Assembly: GCF_000382045.1 (NCBI RefSeq)
Contig: NZ_KB907475.1
Location: forward strand, 1 to 40,292
Length of the DNA: 40,292 nt
Direction of reading: 5' to 3'
Origin: Variovorax atrisoli 110B
GTDB lineage: Bacteria; Pseudomonadota; Gammaproteobacteria; Burkholderiales; Burkholderiaceae_C
Under the pieces are notes generated by a model. That model saw nothing but the letters and a program-made list of their open reading frames with translations. It made no database searches and was not told the DNA's origin. This document shows, one piece after another, positions 9,821-18,583 of the stretch; positions within the stretch are counted from its first letter, which is position 1; the number at the start of each line of letters is the position of its first letter. A program made the position numbers and the translations under genes.

Positions 9821-10219
9821 ATGCCCCACATCGTCGTCCACCTCTCCGGCCAACCCGATGCCGAGCTCACCCGCAAGACCGTCGACGCCGTCGCCGAGCT
9901 CACGCAGAGCGTGCTCGGCAAGCAGCTGCCGGTGATCGCCATCACCGTGCAGTACATCGCCGCCGACGCATGGTTCATCGGCGGGCAGTCGCTGGCCTCG
10001 CTGGGCAAGTCGGCCTTCCACCTCGACATCAGCATCACCGACGAGACCAACACCAAGGCCGAGAAGGCACGCTACCTGCGCGAAGTGCACGCCGCCATGG
10101 CGAAGATCAGGCCCGACCTGCACGAGGTGTCGTACATCCACGTGATCGACGCACGCGGCGCGGCCTACGGCTACGGCGGCAGGACACAGGAGTACCGCCA
10201 CCAGCAGGCCGGCGTATAG
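9821..10219 (+). CDS. Tautomerase-superfamily (4-oxalocrotonate tautomerase-like) protein
   Basis: A 132-residue protein starting MPHIVVHLSG, behind an AAGGAG ribosome-binding site (9809-9814). The start methionine is followed directly by Pro, the catalytic base once Met is removed in the tautomerase superfamily. The pattern of beta strand, helix (ELTRKTVDAVAELTQSVLGK) and strand (VIAITVQYIAADAWFIGG) fits the fold. At twice the length of 4-oxalocrotonate tautomerase it resembles the longer two-unit or MIF-like members. Such enzymes act in degradation of aromatic or other unsaturated acids. The divergent LysR gene is its likely regulator. The substrate is unknown. Confidence 0.85.
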   Translation: MPHIVVHLSGQPDAELTRKTVDAVAELTQSVLGKQLPVIAITVQYIAADAWFIGGQSLASLGKSAFHLDISITDETNTKAEKARYLREVHAAMAKIRPDLHEVSYIHVIDARGAAYGYGGRTQEYRHQQAGV

Positions 10220-10311
10220 ATTCACCCCCAGGCTCCGCGCACTTCGTGTCGCTTCTGCCGCCCCCTCTCCGGGGGCAACACCAGCGGCCCGGCAAAGCCG
10301 GTTCCGCGGTG
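10220..10311 (+). repeat. Post-stop repeat, copy B
   Basis: About 92 bp starting directly after the stop of the tautomerase-fold gene. It has the same blocks as copy A: CCCCCAGGCTCCGCGCACTT, GTGTCGCTTC, CCCCCTCTCCGGGGG, CCCGGCAAAGCCGG, ending CCGCGGTG. Confidence 0.85.
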
Positions 10312-10415
10312 TTCCTGGCCTTGGCAGTCGCAACTTCCTGCGTTGCGGGCACGGCAATGGCGCGGTGGAAAACAGTGCGACGCCGAAGCATTCCGGGGCA
10401 TGGCACCATGCCGTC

Positions 10416-11786
10416 ATGCCATCCGCAAATTCCCTCTCCGACAGCCTCGGCAACCCGCTCACGCTCGACGATGCTGCCAGCCTGCCGCTGGTCGACGATT
10501 TCGTCATGGGCTTCATCTCCAGCGAGGCCCGCGCGGTCAACCTGCTCGCGGTAGCCGATGCCGACGCGAGCCCCATCGTGCAGGCCTACTGCGCCACGCT
10601 GCACCTGTTCGCCGAATCGCGGGAAGCCGCGGCCAACGCGCGCCCTTTCCTTGCGAAGGCACGCGCCGGCGCGGCGCGCGCAACGCCGCGCGAGCAGCGC
10701 TACATCGCAGCCATCGAAGCCTGGGCCGAGGGCGACATCGCCCGCGCCATCGCGCTGCACGCCGAGCAGGCCCGCGAGCATCCGCGCGACCTGGTGTCGG
10801 TCAAGCTCGGCCAGTACCACTGCTTCAACACCGGCGACTGCCCCGGCATGCTGAAGCTCGCGCTCGCGGTGCTGCCCCATGCCGCCGAGGTGCCCTACGT
10901 GCACGGCATGGCGGCCTTCGGCTACGAGCAGTGCCACCTGATGCGCGAGGCCGAGGCGAGCGCGCGCTGCGCCATCGCCATGTGCCGCAAGGAGCCGTGG
11001 GCGCACCATGCGCTGGCGCACGTGATGCTCACCGAGGGCCGGCTCGCCGAAGGGCTGGCGTTCATGGAAAGCGTGAGCGACACCTGGATCGGCCTCAACT
11101 CGTTCATGGTCACGCACAACTGGTGGCACATGGCGCTGTTCCTCATCGACCTGGGCCGCGATGCCGAGGCGCTCGCGGTGTACGACGAGCATGCCTGGGG
11201 CGTGGTGAAGGACTACTCGCAGGACCAGATCGGCGCCGTCTCGCTGCTCGCGCGGCTGGAGCTCGCGGGCATCGACGTGGGCCGCCGCTGGGAAGACGTC
11301 GCCGACCACCTGCGCCAGCGGCAGGCCGACCACGTACTGCCCTTCCTCGACCTTCAGTACCTCTACGGCCTGGCGCGCGCCGGCCGTCCCGAGGCCGAGG
11401 TCCTGCTGCGCAACATCGTGGCCTTCGCGCCCAACGCGCCGGCATCGACGCGCGCGGCATGGCAGCGCGTGTGCGTGCCGGCGGCGCACGGACTGGTGGC
11501 GCATGCGCGCGGCGATCTCGCGGCGGCGATCGAAGGGCTGGGCACGGCCCTGCCGCGCATGATCGAGATCGGCGGCAGCCACGCGCAGCGCGACCTGTTC
11601 GAGCAGGTGTATCTCGACGCGCTGGTGCGCAGCGGCACGCAGGCTTCGCTGTCCGCGGCACAGGGCATCCTGCAGCAGCAGCTCAACGGACAGCCCGAGT
11701 CGCTGCGCCTGCGCCGGCAGACGGCAGGCGTGTATGCCCGGCTCGGACTCGGGCAGCTGGCCGGAGGCACCACCGGCCTCGCCTGA
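10416..11786 (+). CDS. TTC38-like tetratricopeptide repeat protein
   Basis: A 456-residue, mostly helical, apparently cytoplasmic protein. An upstream in-frame start at 10365 would add 17 residues of low plausibility, so the ATG at 10416 (MPSANSLSDSLGNPL) is preferred. Helix-turn-helix repeats run through residues 80-450, with motifs such as HGMAAFGYEQCHLMREAEA, HHALAHVMLTEGR and NWWHMALFLIDLGR that characterise the TTC38 family. The bacterial members have no established function; TPR repeats normally bind proteins. It lies between a repeat element and the exported amidohydrolase gene, both on the same strand. Confidence 0.82.
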   Translation: MPSANSLSDSLGNPLTLDDAASLPLVDDFVMGFISSEARAVNLLAVADADASPIVQAYCATLHLFAESREAAANARPFLAKARAGAARATPREQRYIAAIEAWAEGDIARAIALHAEQAREHPRDLVSVKLGQYHCFNTGDCPGMLKLALAVLPHAAEVPYVHGMAAFGYEQCHLMREAEASARCAIAMCRKEPWAHHALAHVMLTEGRLAEGLAFMESVSDTWIGLNSFMVTHNWWHMALFLIDLGRDAEALAVYDEHAWGVVKDYSQDQIGAVSLLARLELAGIDVGRRWEDVADHLRQRQADHVLPFLDLQYLYGLARAGRPEAEVLLRNIVAFAPNAPASTRAAWQRVCVPAAHGLVAHARGDLAAAIEGLGTALPRMIEIGGSHAQRDLFEQVYLDALVRSGTQASLSAAQGILQQQLNGQPESLRLRRQTAGVYARLGLGQLAGGTTGLA

Positions 11787-11928
11787 ACAAGACGGCGCAA
11801 GCGCCGGCGGCCCATGCCTTCAGGTCATGGGACATGGTGCAAAAGGAATTGGCGACAGCGTGCGGACGGCTCCTAGACTGGCCGCTCCATCCATGCAGAC
11901 AACACGCCCTTCGCGGGCCGGGCCTTCC

Positions 11929-13524
11929 ATGCACAAGTCCTTCGCCACGCTGGCCGTTCTCTCGGCCCTCGCGCCTTTCGCACCCGTCCTCCATGCCGCA
12001 GACGGCGCCCCGGTCGCGCTCGACCTGCTGCTGCGCGGCGGCACCGTCTACACCGGCGATTCGGACACCCCGGTGGTGGGCGACGTGGGCATCGCGGGAG
12101 ATCGCATCGTGTTCGCGGGCAAGGCTGCGCCGACGCAGTTCACCGCGAAGCGCGTCATCGACGCCACCGGCATGGTGGTGGCGCCGGGCTTCATCGACGC
12201 GCACACGCATGCCGACGCCGACCTGCATTCCGGCGACCCGAAGAAACGGCTGAACATCCCCTTCATCACGCAGGGCGTGACCACCGCGGTGATCGGCAAC
12301 GACGGCTTCGGTGGCTTCGACATCGCTGCGCAGGCGCAGAAGCTGCGCGCCGCGCCGGTGGGCACCAACGTGGCCATGTACGTGGGCTTCGGCCCGGTGC
12401 GCATGAGCGAGCTGGGCGAGGCCAACCGCGCGCCGACGCCCGAACAGCTGGAGGCGATGAAGAAGCGTGTGAGCCAGGGCATGTGCGAGGGCGCGCTGGG
12501 ACTCTCCACCGGGCTCTTCTACACGCCGCAGAACTTCTCGAAGACCGAGGAGGTCATCGAGCTCGCGAAGGTGGCGGCGCGGCACGGCGGCCTCTACGAC
12601 AGCCACATCCGCGACGAGTCCATGTACAACATCGGCCTGAAGGGCTCCATCGACGAGGTGATCCGCATCGGCCACGAGGCGAAGCTGCCGGTGCACGTGG
12701 CGCACATCAAGGCGCTGGGCGTCGACGTGCAGGGCCAGAGCGGCGACATCATCAGGCGCATCGAGAAGGAGCGCGCGCACGGCCTGGACATCACGGCAGA
12801 CCACTATCCGTGGACCGCGTCGAGCACCCGCTTCTCTGCCGCGCTGCTGCCGCCCTGGGCCAACGAAGGCGGCCGTGCGGCAACGCTGCAGCGCTTCGAC
12901 GACGCCTCGCAGCAGGAGCGCCTGCGCAAGGACATGCGCGAGAACCTGCGGCTGCGCGGCGGCCCCGAGGCCATCCTGTTCTCGGCCGGAAGCACGAAGT
13001 ACGTGGGCAAGACGCTGGCCGACGTGGCCAAGGCATCGAACGCCGATCCGGTGGACGCCGCCATCGCGGTGCTGCGAGACGGCGACCTGATGATCGCCTC
13101 CTTCAACCAGAGCGACGACGACGTGCGCGCCTTCATGAAGCGGCCGTGGGTCATGACCTCGTCGGATTCGTCGCTGGGCCATCCGCGCGCCTACGGCACC
13201 TTCGCGCGCAAGTACGACCAGTACGTGGTCAAGGAGCACACGATCTCGCTGGCGCAGTTCATCCGCAGCAGCTCGTCGCTGACGGCCGACACGCTGGGAC
13301 TGAAGCAGCGCGGCCACCTGCGCCCGGGCTACTATGCGGACGTGGTGGTGTTCGATCCGGCCCGCTATGCGGCCAGGGCCACCTACACGCAGCCGGCGCT
13401 GCTGTCGGAAGGCGTGAGCACGGTGCTGGTGAACGGCCAGCTCGCGGTCGACGGCGGCAAGCCCACGGGCGTGGGCGCCGGTCAGCCGCTGCTGCGCACG
13501 CCGAAGGCCGGCAGCTGCGGCTGA
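11929..13524 (+). CDS. Exported D-aminoacylase-like amidohydrolase
   Basis: About 531 residues with an N-terminal signal peptide (MHKSFATLAVLSALAPF ... HAAD). A start at 11893 would add 12 residues and is possible. The amidohydrolase core shows PGFIDAHTHAD (His92, His94), His226 in YDSHIRDES, His259 in VHVAHIKALG and Asp413 in TSSDSSLGHP, as in N-acyl-D-amino-acid deacylases, which release the D-amino acid from its acyl group. At the position of the metal-bridging Cys of the Alcaligenes enzyme (GNCG) this protein has Asp125 (GNDG), so the metal site may differ. It follows the TPR gene on the same strand. Confidence 0.88.
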   Translation: MHKSFATLAVLSALAPFAPVLHAADGAPVALDLLLRGGTVYTGDSDTPVVGDVGIAGDRIVFAGKAAPTQFTAKRVIDATGMVVAPGFIDAHTHADADLHSGDPKKRLNIPFITQGVTTAVIGNDGFGGFDIAAQAQKLRAAPVGTNVAMYVGFGPVRMSELGEANRAPTPEQLEAMKKRVSQGMCEGALGLSTGLFYTPQNFSKTEEVIELAKVAARHGGLYDSHIRDESMYNIGLKGSIDEVIRIGHEAKLPVHVAHIKALGVDVQGQSGDIIRRIEKERAHGLDITADHYPWTASSTRFSAALLPPWANEGGRAATLQRFDDASQQERLRKDMRENLRLRGGPEAILFSAGSTKYVGKTLADVAKASNADPVDAAIAVLRDGDLMIASFNQSDDDVRAFMKRPWVMTSSDSSLGHPRAYGTFARKYDQYVVKEHTISLAQFIRSSSSLTADTLGLKQRGHLRPGYYADVVVFDPARYAARATYTQPALLSEGVSTVLVNGQLAVDGGKPTGVGAGQPLLRTPKAGSCG

Positions 13525-13534
13525 GGCTGCCGCC

Positions 13535-14233
13535 TCAGTCCTTGCTCTTCAGGTGCCGCGTCTGGTCGTAGGTCGGCTGCGGCGGCAGGTCGGCCAGGTG
13601 GCGGGCGTCGGCCCACTCGACGATCTCGATGTCGTCGGGCCGCGAGGGGTCGGCGATGCGGATGCGGTTGAAGCCCGCGTTGGGAATCTCGCTTCGGCGC
13701 GGCCCGCTCAGGCTCAGGCCCCTGGCGGTGCGCCACACCATGTCGAGCACGCCGCCGTGGGTGACGACGATCAGGTGCTGCCCCCGGTGCGCGGCGGCGA
13801 TGCTGCCCAGCGCCGCGATGATGCGCGCGTGGAACTCGCGCGCCGTCTCGCCCTCGGGCATGGCGTGGTCCTCGCGGAACTCCAGCCACTCTTCCCAGGC
13901 GCGGGGATGCAGGCTCTGGATCTCGTCGGAGCGCATGCCCTCGACCACGCCGAAGAACTGCTCGCGCAGGGCCGCCGAAGTGACCACCGGCAGCGCCAGC
14001 TGCTGCGCGCCGGGCGCCGCGGTCTGCTGCGCGCGCATGAGGTCGCTGCTGAAGATGTGCCGCACCGCCGTCTCGCTGGCCAGTCGCAGGCCGAGGCGGC
14101 GGGCCTGCTCGTGGCCCATGTCGTTGAGCGGAACGTCGGCATGCCCCTGGAAGCGAAGCTCGCGGTTCCAGGCGGTCTCGCCGTGGCGGATCAGGATCAG
14201 GTCGGTGGTGGTGTCGGGCTTGGGCGTTGGCAT
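13535..14233 (-). CDS. Histidine phosphatase family protein (phosphoglycerate-mutase-like)
   Basis: A 232-residue protein with the phosphohistidine motif LIRHGETAWN at residues 14-23 (His17) and the second conserved His in VVTHGGVLDMV. The intervening SSDLMRAQQTA and the acidic LREQFFGVVEG supply the usual Arg and Glu. Family members remove phosphate from small phosphoesters, or are broad-specificity phosphatases; the motif set fits the cobC/GpmB-like branch rather than the dPGM glycolytic enzyme. It is convergent with the amidohydrolase gene, 10 bp apart, and lies behind the Yip1-like gene on the same strand with a gap of 31 bp. Confidence 0.92.
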   Translation of the reverse strand: MPTPKPDTTTDLILIRHGETAWNRELRFQGHADVPLNDMGHEQARRLGLRLASETAVRHIFSSDLMRAQQTAAPGAQQLALPVVTSAALREQFFGVVEGMRSDEIQSLHPRAWEEWLEFREDHAMPEGETAREFHARIIAALGSIAAAHRGQHLIVVTHGGVLDMVWRTARGLSLSGPRRSEIPNAGFNRIRIADPSRPDDIEIVEWADARHLADLPPQPTYDQTRHLKSKD

Positions 14234-14264
14234 TGCCGCCCATTTTCCACCGTGCGCACGACGC

Positions 14265-14909
14265 TCAGGTATTCGCCCGCGCCGCCTGTTGCAGCACCGC
14301 CACCACGGTGTCGGCCGCAGGGGCCGCCCCCAGTCGCATTGGCGACGGCGTGAGCAGCGCCAGCACCCAGGCGATCACCACGCCGCCGACGATGGCGCAG
14401 ACCACCACCACGGCGGTGTACGCGATGGCCTTGTCTGGCGGGCATTTCATGAGCACCGGCAGGCCGGTGTAGAGCAGGTAGATGCCGTACAGCGCCGCCA
14501 GTGCACCCAGCACCGACAGCGAAGGCAGCAGGCTGAAGACGCCCCCGACGAACGCGGCGGTGCTCGCATAGGCCGACAGCTTGAGCGCGCCGATCTGGCT
14601 CCTGCTGCCCTCGAAGGTGGGCGCCATCGCGTCGATGATGAGCGCGAGCACGAACACCATGACCAGCGACAGCACGTAGCCCACGATCATGTTCGCGAGC
14701 CCCGAGGCCAGCGGCACGCGAAAGCTCACGCCGAAGGCGCCGACGCCGATCAGCGACAGGCCGATGAAGCTGGCCAGCGCCGGGATCAGCGCGAGGATCA
14801 TCACGTAGTTCTTGTAGAGCGATGCGGCATCGGCCGGCTCGGCGTCGATCTCGGGCCAGGTGGCCTTCGGCTTGAGCAGGATGGCTTGGACGCGTTCGAC
14901 AAGATTCAT
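14265..14909 (-). CDS. Yip1-domain integral membrane protein
   Basis: A 214-residue membrane protein. The ATG giving MNLVERVQAILLKPKATWPEI was chosen because this amphipathic opening (one or more Lys-Pro and a conserved Trp) is typical of bacterial Yip1-domain proteins, and an AGAGGAA sequence lies upstream; a longer reading would add arginine-rich nonsense. Five hydrophobic segments follow, including MILALIPALASFIGLSLIG, MIVGYVLSLVMVFVLALII and VVVVCAIVGGVVIAWVLAL. Function in bacteria is unknown. It is divergent from the alpha/beta hydrolase gene and may share a transcript with the histidine phosphatase. Confidence 0.87.
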   Translation of the reverse strand: MNLVERVQAILLKPKATWPEIDAEPADAASLYKNYVMILALIPALASFIGLSLIGVGAFGVSFRVPLASGLANMIVGYVLSLVMVFVLALIIDAMAPTFEGSRSQIGALKLSAYASTAAFVGGVFSLLPSLSVLGALAALYGIYLLYTGLPVLMKCPPDKAIAYTAVVVVCAIVGGVVIAWVLALLTPSPMRLGAAPAADTVVAVLQQAARANT

Positions 14910-15034
14910 TGCGGGGTTCCTCTGCATTGCCTGCGAGTGTGCCGAGGCACGCGCGAAATGACTGCTGGCCATGAGGCCTATGCCGCGACCTATGCCGCTG
15001 CGCCGCGGGCCGCAATCGCGCAGAATCCCTGCCC

Positions 15035-15742
15035 ATGCCCAATCTGATCCTGCTGCCCGGCCTCGCCTGCGACGAGCGCATCTGGGAAGCCCAGCTGCCC
15101 GCCCTTCCCTCCGCCTTCGGCGCCCGCGTGAGCGACGTCCAGCGGCACAACGACACCATCGAAGGCATGGCCGCGGCCGTGCTGCGCGACAACGAGGGCC
15201 CGCTGGTGCTGTGCGGCGCCTCGATGGGCGGCATGGTCGCCATGGAAGCCGCCCGCCAGGCACCACAGCGCATAGCAGGACTCGCGCTGCTCGGCACCAG
15301 CGCGCGGCCCGAGACACCCGAGATGTTCACGCTGCGCGAAGGCGCCATCGAATACTTCGAGCGCGGCGAGCTGCGCGACGTGATCGAGCCCAACGTCTAC
15401 TTCGCCTTCCACCCAGCGCAGGCCGCCGACGAGGCGCTGGTGCAGCGCTACCTCGACATCGTGCTGGGCGCGGGCGCGCAGCAGCTCATCAGCCAGAACC
15501 GCGCAGTGATGCGGCGGCCCGACGCGCGCCTGCACCTCGCATCGGTGCGCACGCCGGTGCTGCTGATGTGCGGCAACGAGGACAAGCTCGCCCCCCCCGA
15601 ATGCACCACCGAGATGGCCGCGCTTCTGCCGCAGGCCGAGGTGGTGTGGGTACCCGACTGCGGCCACATGCTGACGATGGAGAAGCCCGACATCGTCAAC
15701 GCCGCACTCAACCGCTGGCTCGCGAAGAACTTCCCCGCCTGA
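15035..15742 (+). CDS. Alpha/beta-fold hydrolase
   Basis: A 235-residue cytoplasmic hydrolase. The nucleophile elbow is GASMGG (Ser63), the acid Asp183 in CGNEDKLAP, and the His is His211 in DCGHMLTME, so a full Ser-Asp-His triad is present. The start MPNLILLPGLACDERIW supplies the oxyanion loop near residues 7-12, as in small esterases related to BioH or MhpC. The substrate is unknown. It is divergent from the Yip1-like gene (125 bp apart) and convergent with pcp (25 bp apart). Confidence 0.9.
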   Translation: MPNLILLPGLACDERIWEAQLPALPSAFGARVSDVQRHNDTIEGMAAAVLRDNEGPLVLCGASMGGMVAMEAARQAPQRIAGLALLGTSARPETPEMFTLREGAIEYFERGELRDVIEPNVYFAFHPAQAADEALVQRYLDIVLGAGAQQLISQNRAVMRRPDARLHLASVRTPVLLMCGNEDKLAPPECTTEMAALLPQAEVVWVPDCGHMLTMEKPDIVNAALNRWLAKNFPA

Positions 15743-15767
15743 CTGGGCCCTCCCCGCTCGCGGCCGC

Positions 15768-16481
15768 TCAGTGCAACTGGCCGCCGGTCTCCGCCACGTC
15801 GTGCTCCACGGCCAGCGAAGTGGTCACCGCGATGCGCAGCGCCTTGACCATCGTCTCCAGCGACATGCTCGGCGCCCCTGGAAAGCGCGCCGCCTGTTCC
15901 GGCAGGTAGGGAATGTGGATGAAGCCGCCCCGCAGCCCCGGCCCCGGCCCCGCCACCGGCTGCGTCGCGATGCGGTGCATCAGCCCGTAGAAGATGTGGT
16001 TGCACACGAAGGTGCCCGCGCTGTTGGACACCGAGGCCGGCACCCCCGCCGCGCGCAGCTCGCGCACCATCGCCTTGATCGGCAGCGTCGAGAAGTACGC
16101 CGCGGGCCCGCCCGGCACCACCGGCACGTCGATCGGCTCCCGGCCCTTGTTGTCGGCCGTGCGCGCGTCGTCGATGTTGATGGCGATGCGCTCCGGCGTG
16201 AACTCCGCGCGACCGCCCGCCTGGCCGATGCAAAGCACCAGCTGCGGCTCGAGCTCGTCCATGGCCGCCAGCAAGGCGTCGATGGCATCGCCGAAGACGC
16301 AGGGCACCAGGCGCGCATGCACGGTCGCGCGGCCGACCTTCCAGCCATCGAGCTCGCGCACGGCGTCCCAGGAGGGATTGCGCGCTTCCTGCTCGAAGGG
16401 TTCGAAGCCGGTGAGCAGCACGCGCAGCGGCGGCTTCCGTGAGGGGGAAGGTGACGGAGGTGCCTTCGGTTTCCTGGTCAT
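15768..16481 (-). CDS. pcp: Pyroglutamyl-peptidase I (peptidase family C15)
   Basis: A 237-residue cytoplasmic cysteine peptidase that removes N-terminal pyroglutamate from peptides. It has the opening LLTGFEPFEQEARNPSWDAV, catalytic Glu97 in EFTPERIAIN, Cys160 in SNSAGTFVCNH and His189 in GGFIHIPYLPEQ, matching the Glu-Cys-His triad of the family. An N-terminal extension of about 18 residues rich in Pro and Ser is unusual. It is the last of three same-strand genes, behind a small exported protein and a lipoprotein that looks like an altered relative. The released pyroglutamate could be used by the pxp genes about 4 kb away. Confidence 0.95.
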   Translation of the reverse strand: MTRKPKAPPSPSPSRKPPLRVLLTGFEPFEQEARNPSWDAVRELDGWKVGRATVHARLVPCVFGDAIDALLAAMDELEPQLVLCIGQAGGRAEFTPERIAINIDDARTADNKGREPIDVPVVPGGPAAYFSTLPIKAMVRELRAAGVPASVSNSAGTFVCNHIFYGLMHRIATQPVAGPGPGLRGGFIHIPYLPEQAARFPGAPSMSLETMVKALRIAVTTSLAVEHDVAETGGQLH

Positions 16482-16545
16482 GGCTGGGGTCCGGCAATTT
16501 CCGGAAGGTACCGCAAGGCGCCGGCCGCCGCTTCTCCTGTCCGCG

Positions 16546-16803
16546 CTACTTCTTCGGTGCCAGGTCGAGCGGGTTGGCCGGCAGGTCGGTGCGCACGGGT
16601 TCGGGCTTCTGCTCGATCTTGCAGTCCTGGTCCTTGTAGGGGCCAGTCATCCGCACCCAGTCGGGGCTGATCCGGTTCTGCGAACAGACCGTCTTGCCGC
16701 TTTGCTTGTTCTTGTAGAGGTGGAAGCCATCACTGGGCTGGGCCAGTACCGTGCCGCACAGCAGCATGGCAACGGCGGTGAATGCGAAGACTTGGTGTCT
16801 CAT
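16546..16803 (-). CDS. Small exported protein, function unknown
   Basis: An 85-residue product. The start giving MRHQVFAFTAVAMLLCGTVLAQ is chosen because it produces a clean signal peptide with cleavage after VLA (residue 21); a start two codons further upstream is possible. The mature part, about 64 residues, is polar with two Cys (VCSQNR and DCKIEQ) that could form a disulfide, and ends in a Pro-rich tail. No family was recognised. It lies 25 bp behind the C15-like lipoprotein gene and 64 bp before pcp, all on the same strand, so co-transcription is likely. Confidence 0.75.
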   Translation of the reverse strand: MRHQVFAFTAVAMLLCGTVLAQPSDGFHLYKNKQSGKTVCSQNRISPDWVRMTGPYKDQDCKIEQKPEPVRTDLPANPLDLAPKK

Positions 16804-16828
16804 GATCATGGTTTCCGGCGTCATTGGA

Positions 16829-18445
16829 CTACATCGGGGACGGGGTGGCCAGGCTGTTCGCGACAGCGAACACCAGATTGCGGGCCTGCGCCACGATGGC
16901 GTCGCGGTAGCCCTCGAAGGTTGCATCGCTGATCATGCCGTCACTGTCGTCGCCGAATACGGTCATGACGGGTGTGTGGATATGACCGGCCGGTATCTGC
17001 AGCTTGAAGACGTCACGCAACAGCGTGTTGCGATAGGCGCTGGCGTTGGACAGGTAGTTGCCGCCGCCGCCCTTGTTCGCACAGCTCTGGTCGAAGGGAC
17101 CCACCGCGTTCTTGAAGCAGATGCGCGTCGTGTAGGTGTCGTGCCGCACGACGGGCCAGCCGGTCGTCGGCTTGGACGGGTCGTCCCAGTTGATGATTCC
17201 CGCGCCCGTTTTGGCATCGATCATCTGCTGGAACGGCAGCGTGGATTGGATGAACTGCGGCGGCGAATTGGTCACCCAGGGCTTGGACGCATAGCCCAGC
17301 CAGCGCTCGGGCGGATGGATGTCGCAGTCGAGCGAGGCGGGAAAGGAGCCGCCGTCCTTGCAGTCCGGCCAGACGTTGTCGTTGCCCGCGATACCCGCAA
17401 GGTGGTAGCGGCCGTTGAAATGCTCCAGGTCGAACTCGCCGCTGCCCTGGCTCATGCTGATCGATGCGTCGACGCGCTTCGTGCCCGGCTTGAACCAGGG
17501 CCCCAGCGTGTCTTCCTGCATGCCCTGGATGAAAGGGCCGTAGTTGACGGGCAGGATGAAGGTACGGATGACGGCGGTGCTGCCGTCTGCCAGGGTCACG
17601 GTGTTGCCGTCCAGCGAAAGAATGGTCGCGCCCGAGGGGTTGCCGATACGGATGTTGGGATTGCCGTCCACACCCGGCGTACCCAGCGTGAAAGGATCGA
17701 AGCCGCTCACGAGGATGCGCTTGTACTTCGGCCCCTCGGGGAAATCGATGGCGTACTGGCCGCGCGAGGCGCGCTCGAATTCGTTCTGCAGCGCCGCGCG
17801 CTGGTCGTCGGTCAGCGGAAAGTCGGGCTTCCATTGACGCAGCGCCAGCGTCATCGTGAGACGGGCCCAGTACAGCATGCGGTCGTCGCCCTTGGGCAGC
17901 GTGCCTTGCACCTTGCGACCCTGCACCCGGTCGAGCGCGGCCTGCCAGAGCTTCGCCCCCTCGGCCCTGAGCAGGGCCACGGCCTGGTCGTAGCTGGAAG
18001 CGCCTGCCATGCCGTTGCTGCACAAGCTGTTGGCGAAATCCGGGCCGAACTTGTCGAAGCCGCTGGCCTGCAGGACTTGAGCCGAGAAGCTCAGGGCATC
18101 GCTGCTCGATAGCTTGTTGGGCAGCCTTTGCTCCTCGTAGGACGGCTGCACGCTGGTGTCCATGGCGCACTTGGCCTGGATGAGCGCCGGAGCCGGCGGC
18201 GAGGGCGGCAAGTTCCCCGCCGGTTGGTCCGTCGCCGGCGCAGGCGCTGGTGCCGGCACGGGAGAGGAGGACGCGGGTGCCACCGCGCTGCCCGACCCGG
18301 ACGCCGCGATCGCCGCTGCGACGGCCGCCGCCGTAGCCGGGTCGGCCCCGCCGCCGCCCCCGCCCCCACAACTGGCCAGCGCCACTGCGCAAGCCCCGAG
18401 CGTGGCGCGCCCCGCCAGCCGCCGGAATGCCGTCGTCCGTTTCAT
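16829..18445 (-). CDS. Lipoprotein with a pyroglutamyl-peptidase-like (C15-like) domain, catalytic Cys apparently lost
   Basis: A 538-residue protein with a lipoprotein signal peptide: lipobox ALASC, lipidated Cys26, followed by a Gly run and a Pro/Ala linker up to about residue 85. Residues 242-530 resemble Pcp in order: RILVSGFDPF (compare VLLTGFEPF), IGNPSGA, SQGSGEFDLEH with Glu341, LSNASAYRN, GHIHTPV with His490, and a closing helix. Aligned by eye, the catalytic Cys position holds Arg472. Residues 355-460 form an insertion with several Cys. It may therefore bind pyroglutamyl peptides in the envelope without cleaving them. It is first in the run lipoprotein, small exported protein, pcp, and divergent from a LysR gene. 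Confidence 0.8.
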   Translation of the reverse strand: MKRTTAFRRLAGRATLGACAVALASCGGGGGGGADPATAAAVAAAIAASGSGSAVAPASSSPVPAPAPAPATDQPAGNLPPSPPAPALIQAKCAMDTSVQPSYEEQRLPNKLSSSDALSFSAQVLQASGFDKFGPDFANSLCSNGMAGASSYDQAVALLRAEGAKLWQAALDRVQGRKVQGTLPKGDDRMLYWARLTMTLALRQWKPDFPLTDDQRAALQNEFERASRGQYAIDFPEGPKYKRILVSGFDPFTLGTPGVDGNPNIRIGNPSGATILSLDGNTVTLADGSTAVIRTFILPVNYGPFIQGMQEDTLGPWFKPGTKRVDASISMSQGSGEFDLEHFNGRYHLAGIAGNDNVWPDCKDGGSFPASLDCDIHPPERWLGYASKPWVTNSPPQFIQSTLPFQQMIDAKTGAGIINWDDPSKPTTGWPVVRHDTYTTRICFKNAVGPFDQSCANKGGGGNYLSNASAYRNTLLRDVFKLQIPAGHIHTPVMTVFGDDSDGMISDATFEGYRDAIVAQARNLVFAVANSLATPSPM

Positions 18446-18568
18446 TCTTCGCCCTTCCCTGTGATGTGTGACACGAAATCAGCGGCCTCCTGGCACGGCT
18501 CGTGCGGCCGTTCCTGGGAGGGTTCCACCTCTTTGTCTGGATGACGGCTTTATGAAAACATGCGCCCC

Positions 18569-18580
18569 CGACAGCTGTCG
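18569..18580. promoter_or_regulatory. Perfect 12-bp palindrome upstream of LysR gene
   Basis: CGACAGCTGTCG reads the same on both strands. It lies between the divergent lipoprotein and LysR genes, four bases before the larger inverted repeat at 18584-18617. It could be part of a compound operator; no protein can be assigned from sequence alone. Confidence 0.4.
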
Positions 18581-18583
18581 AAC

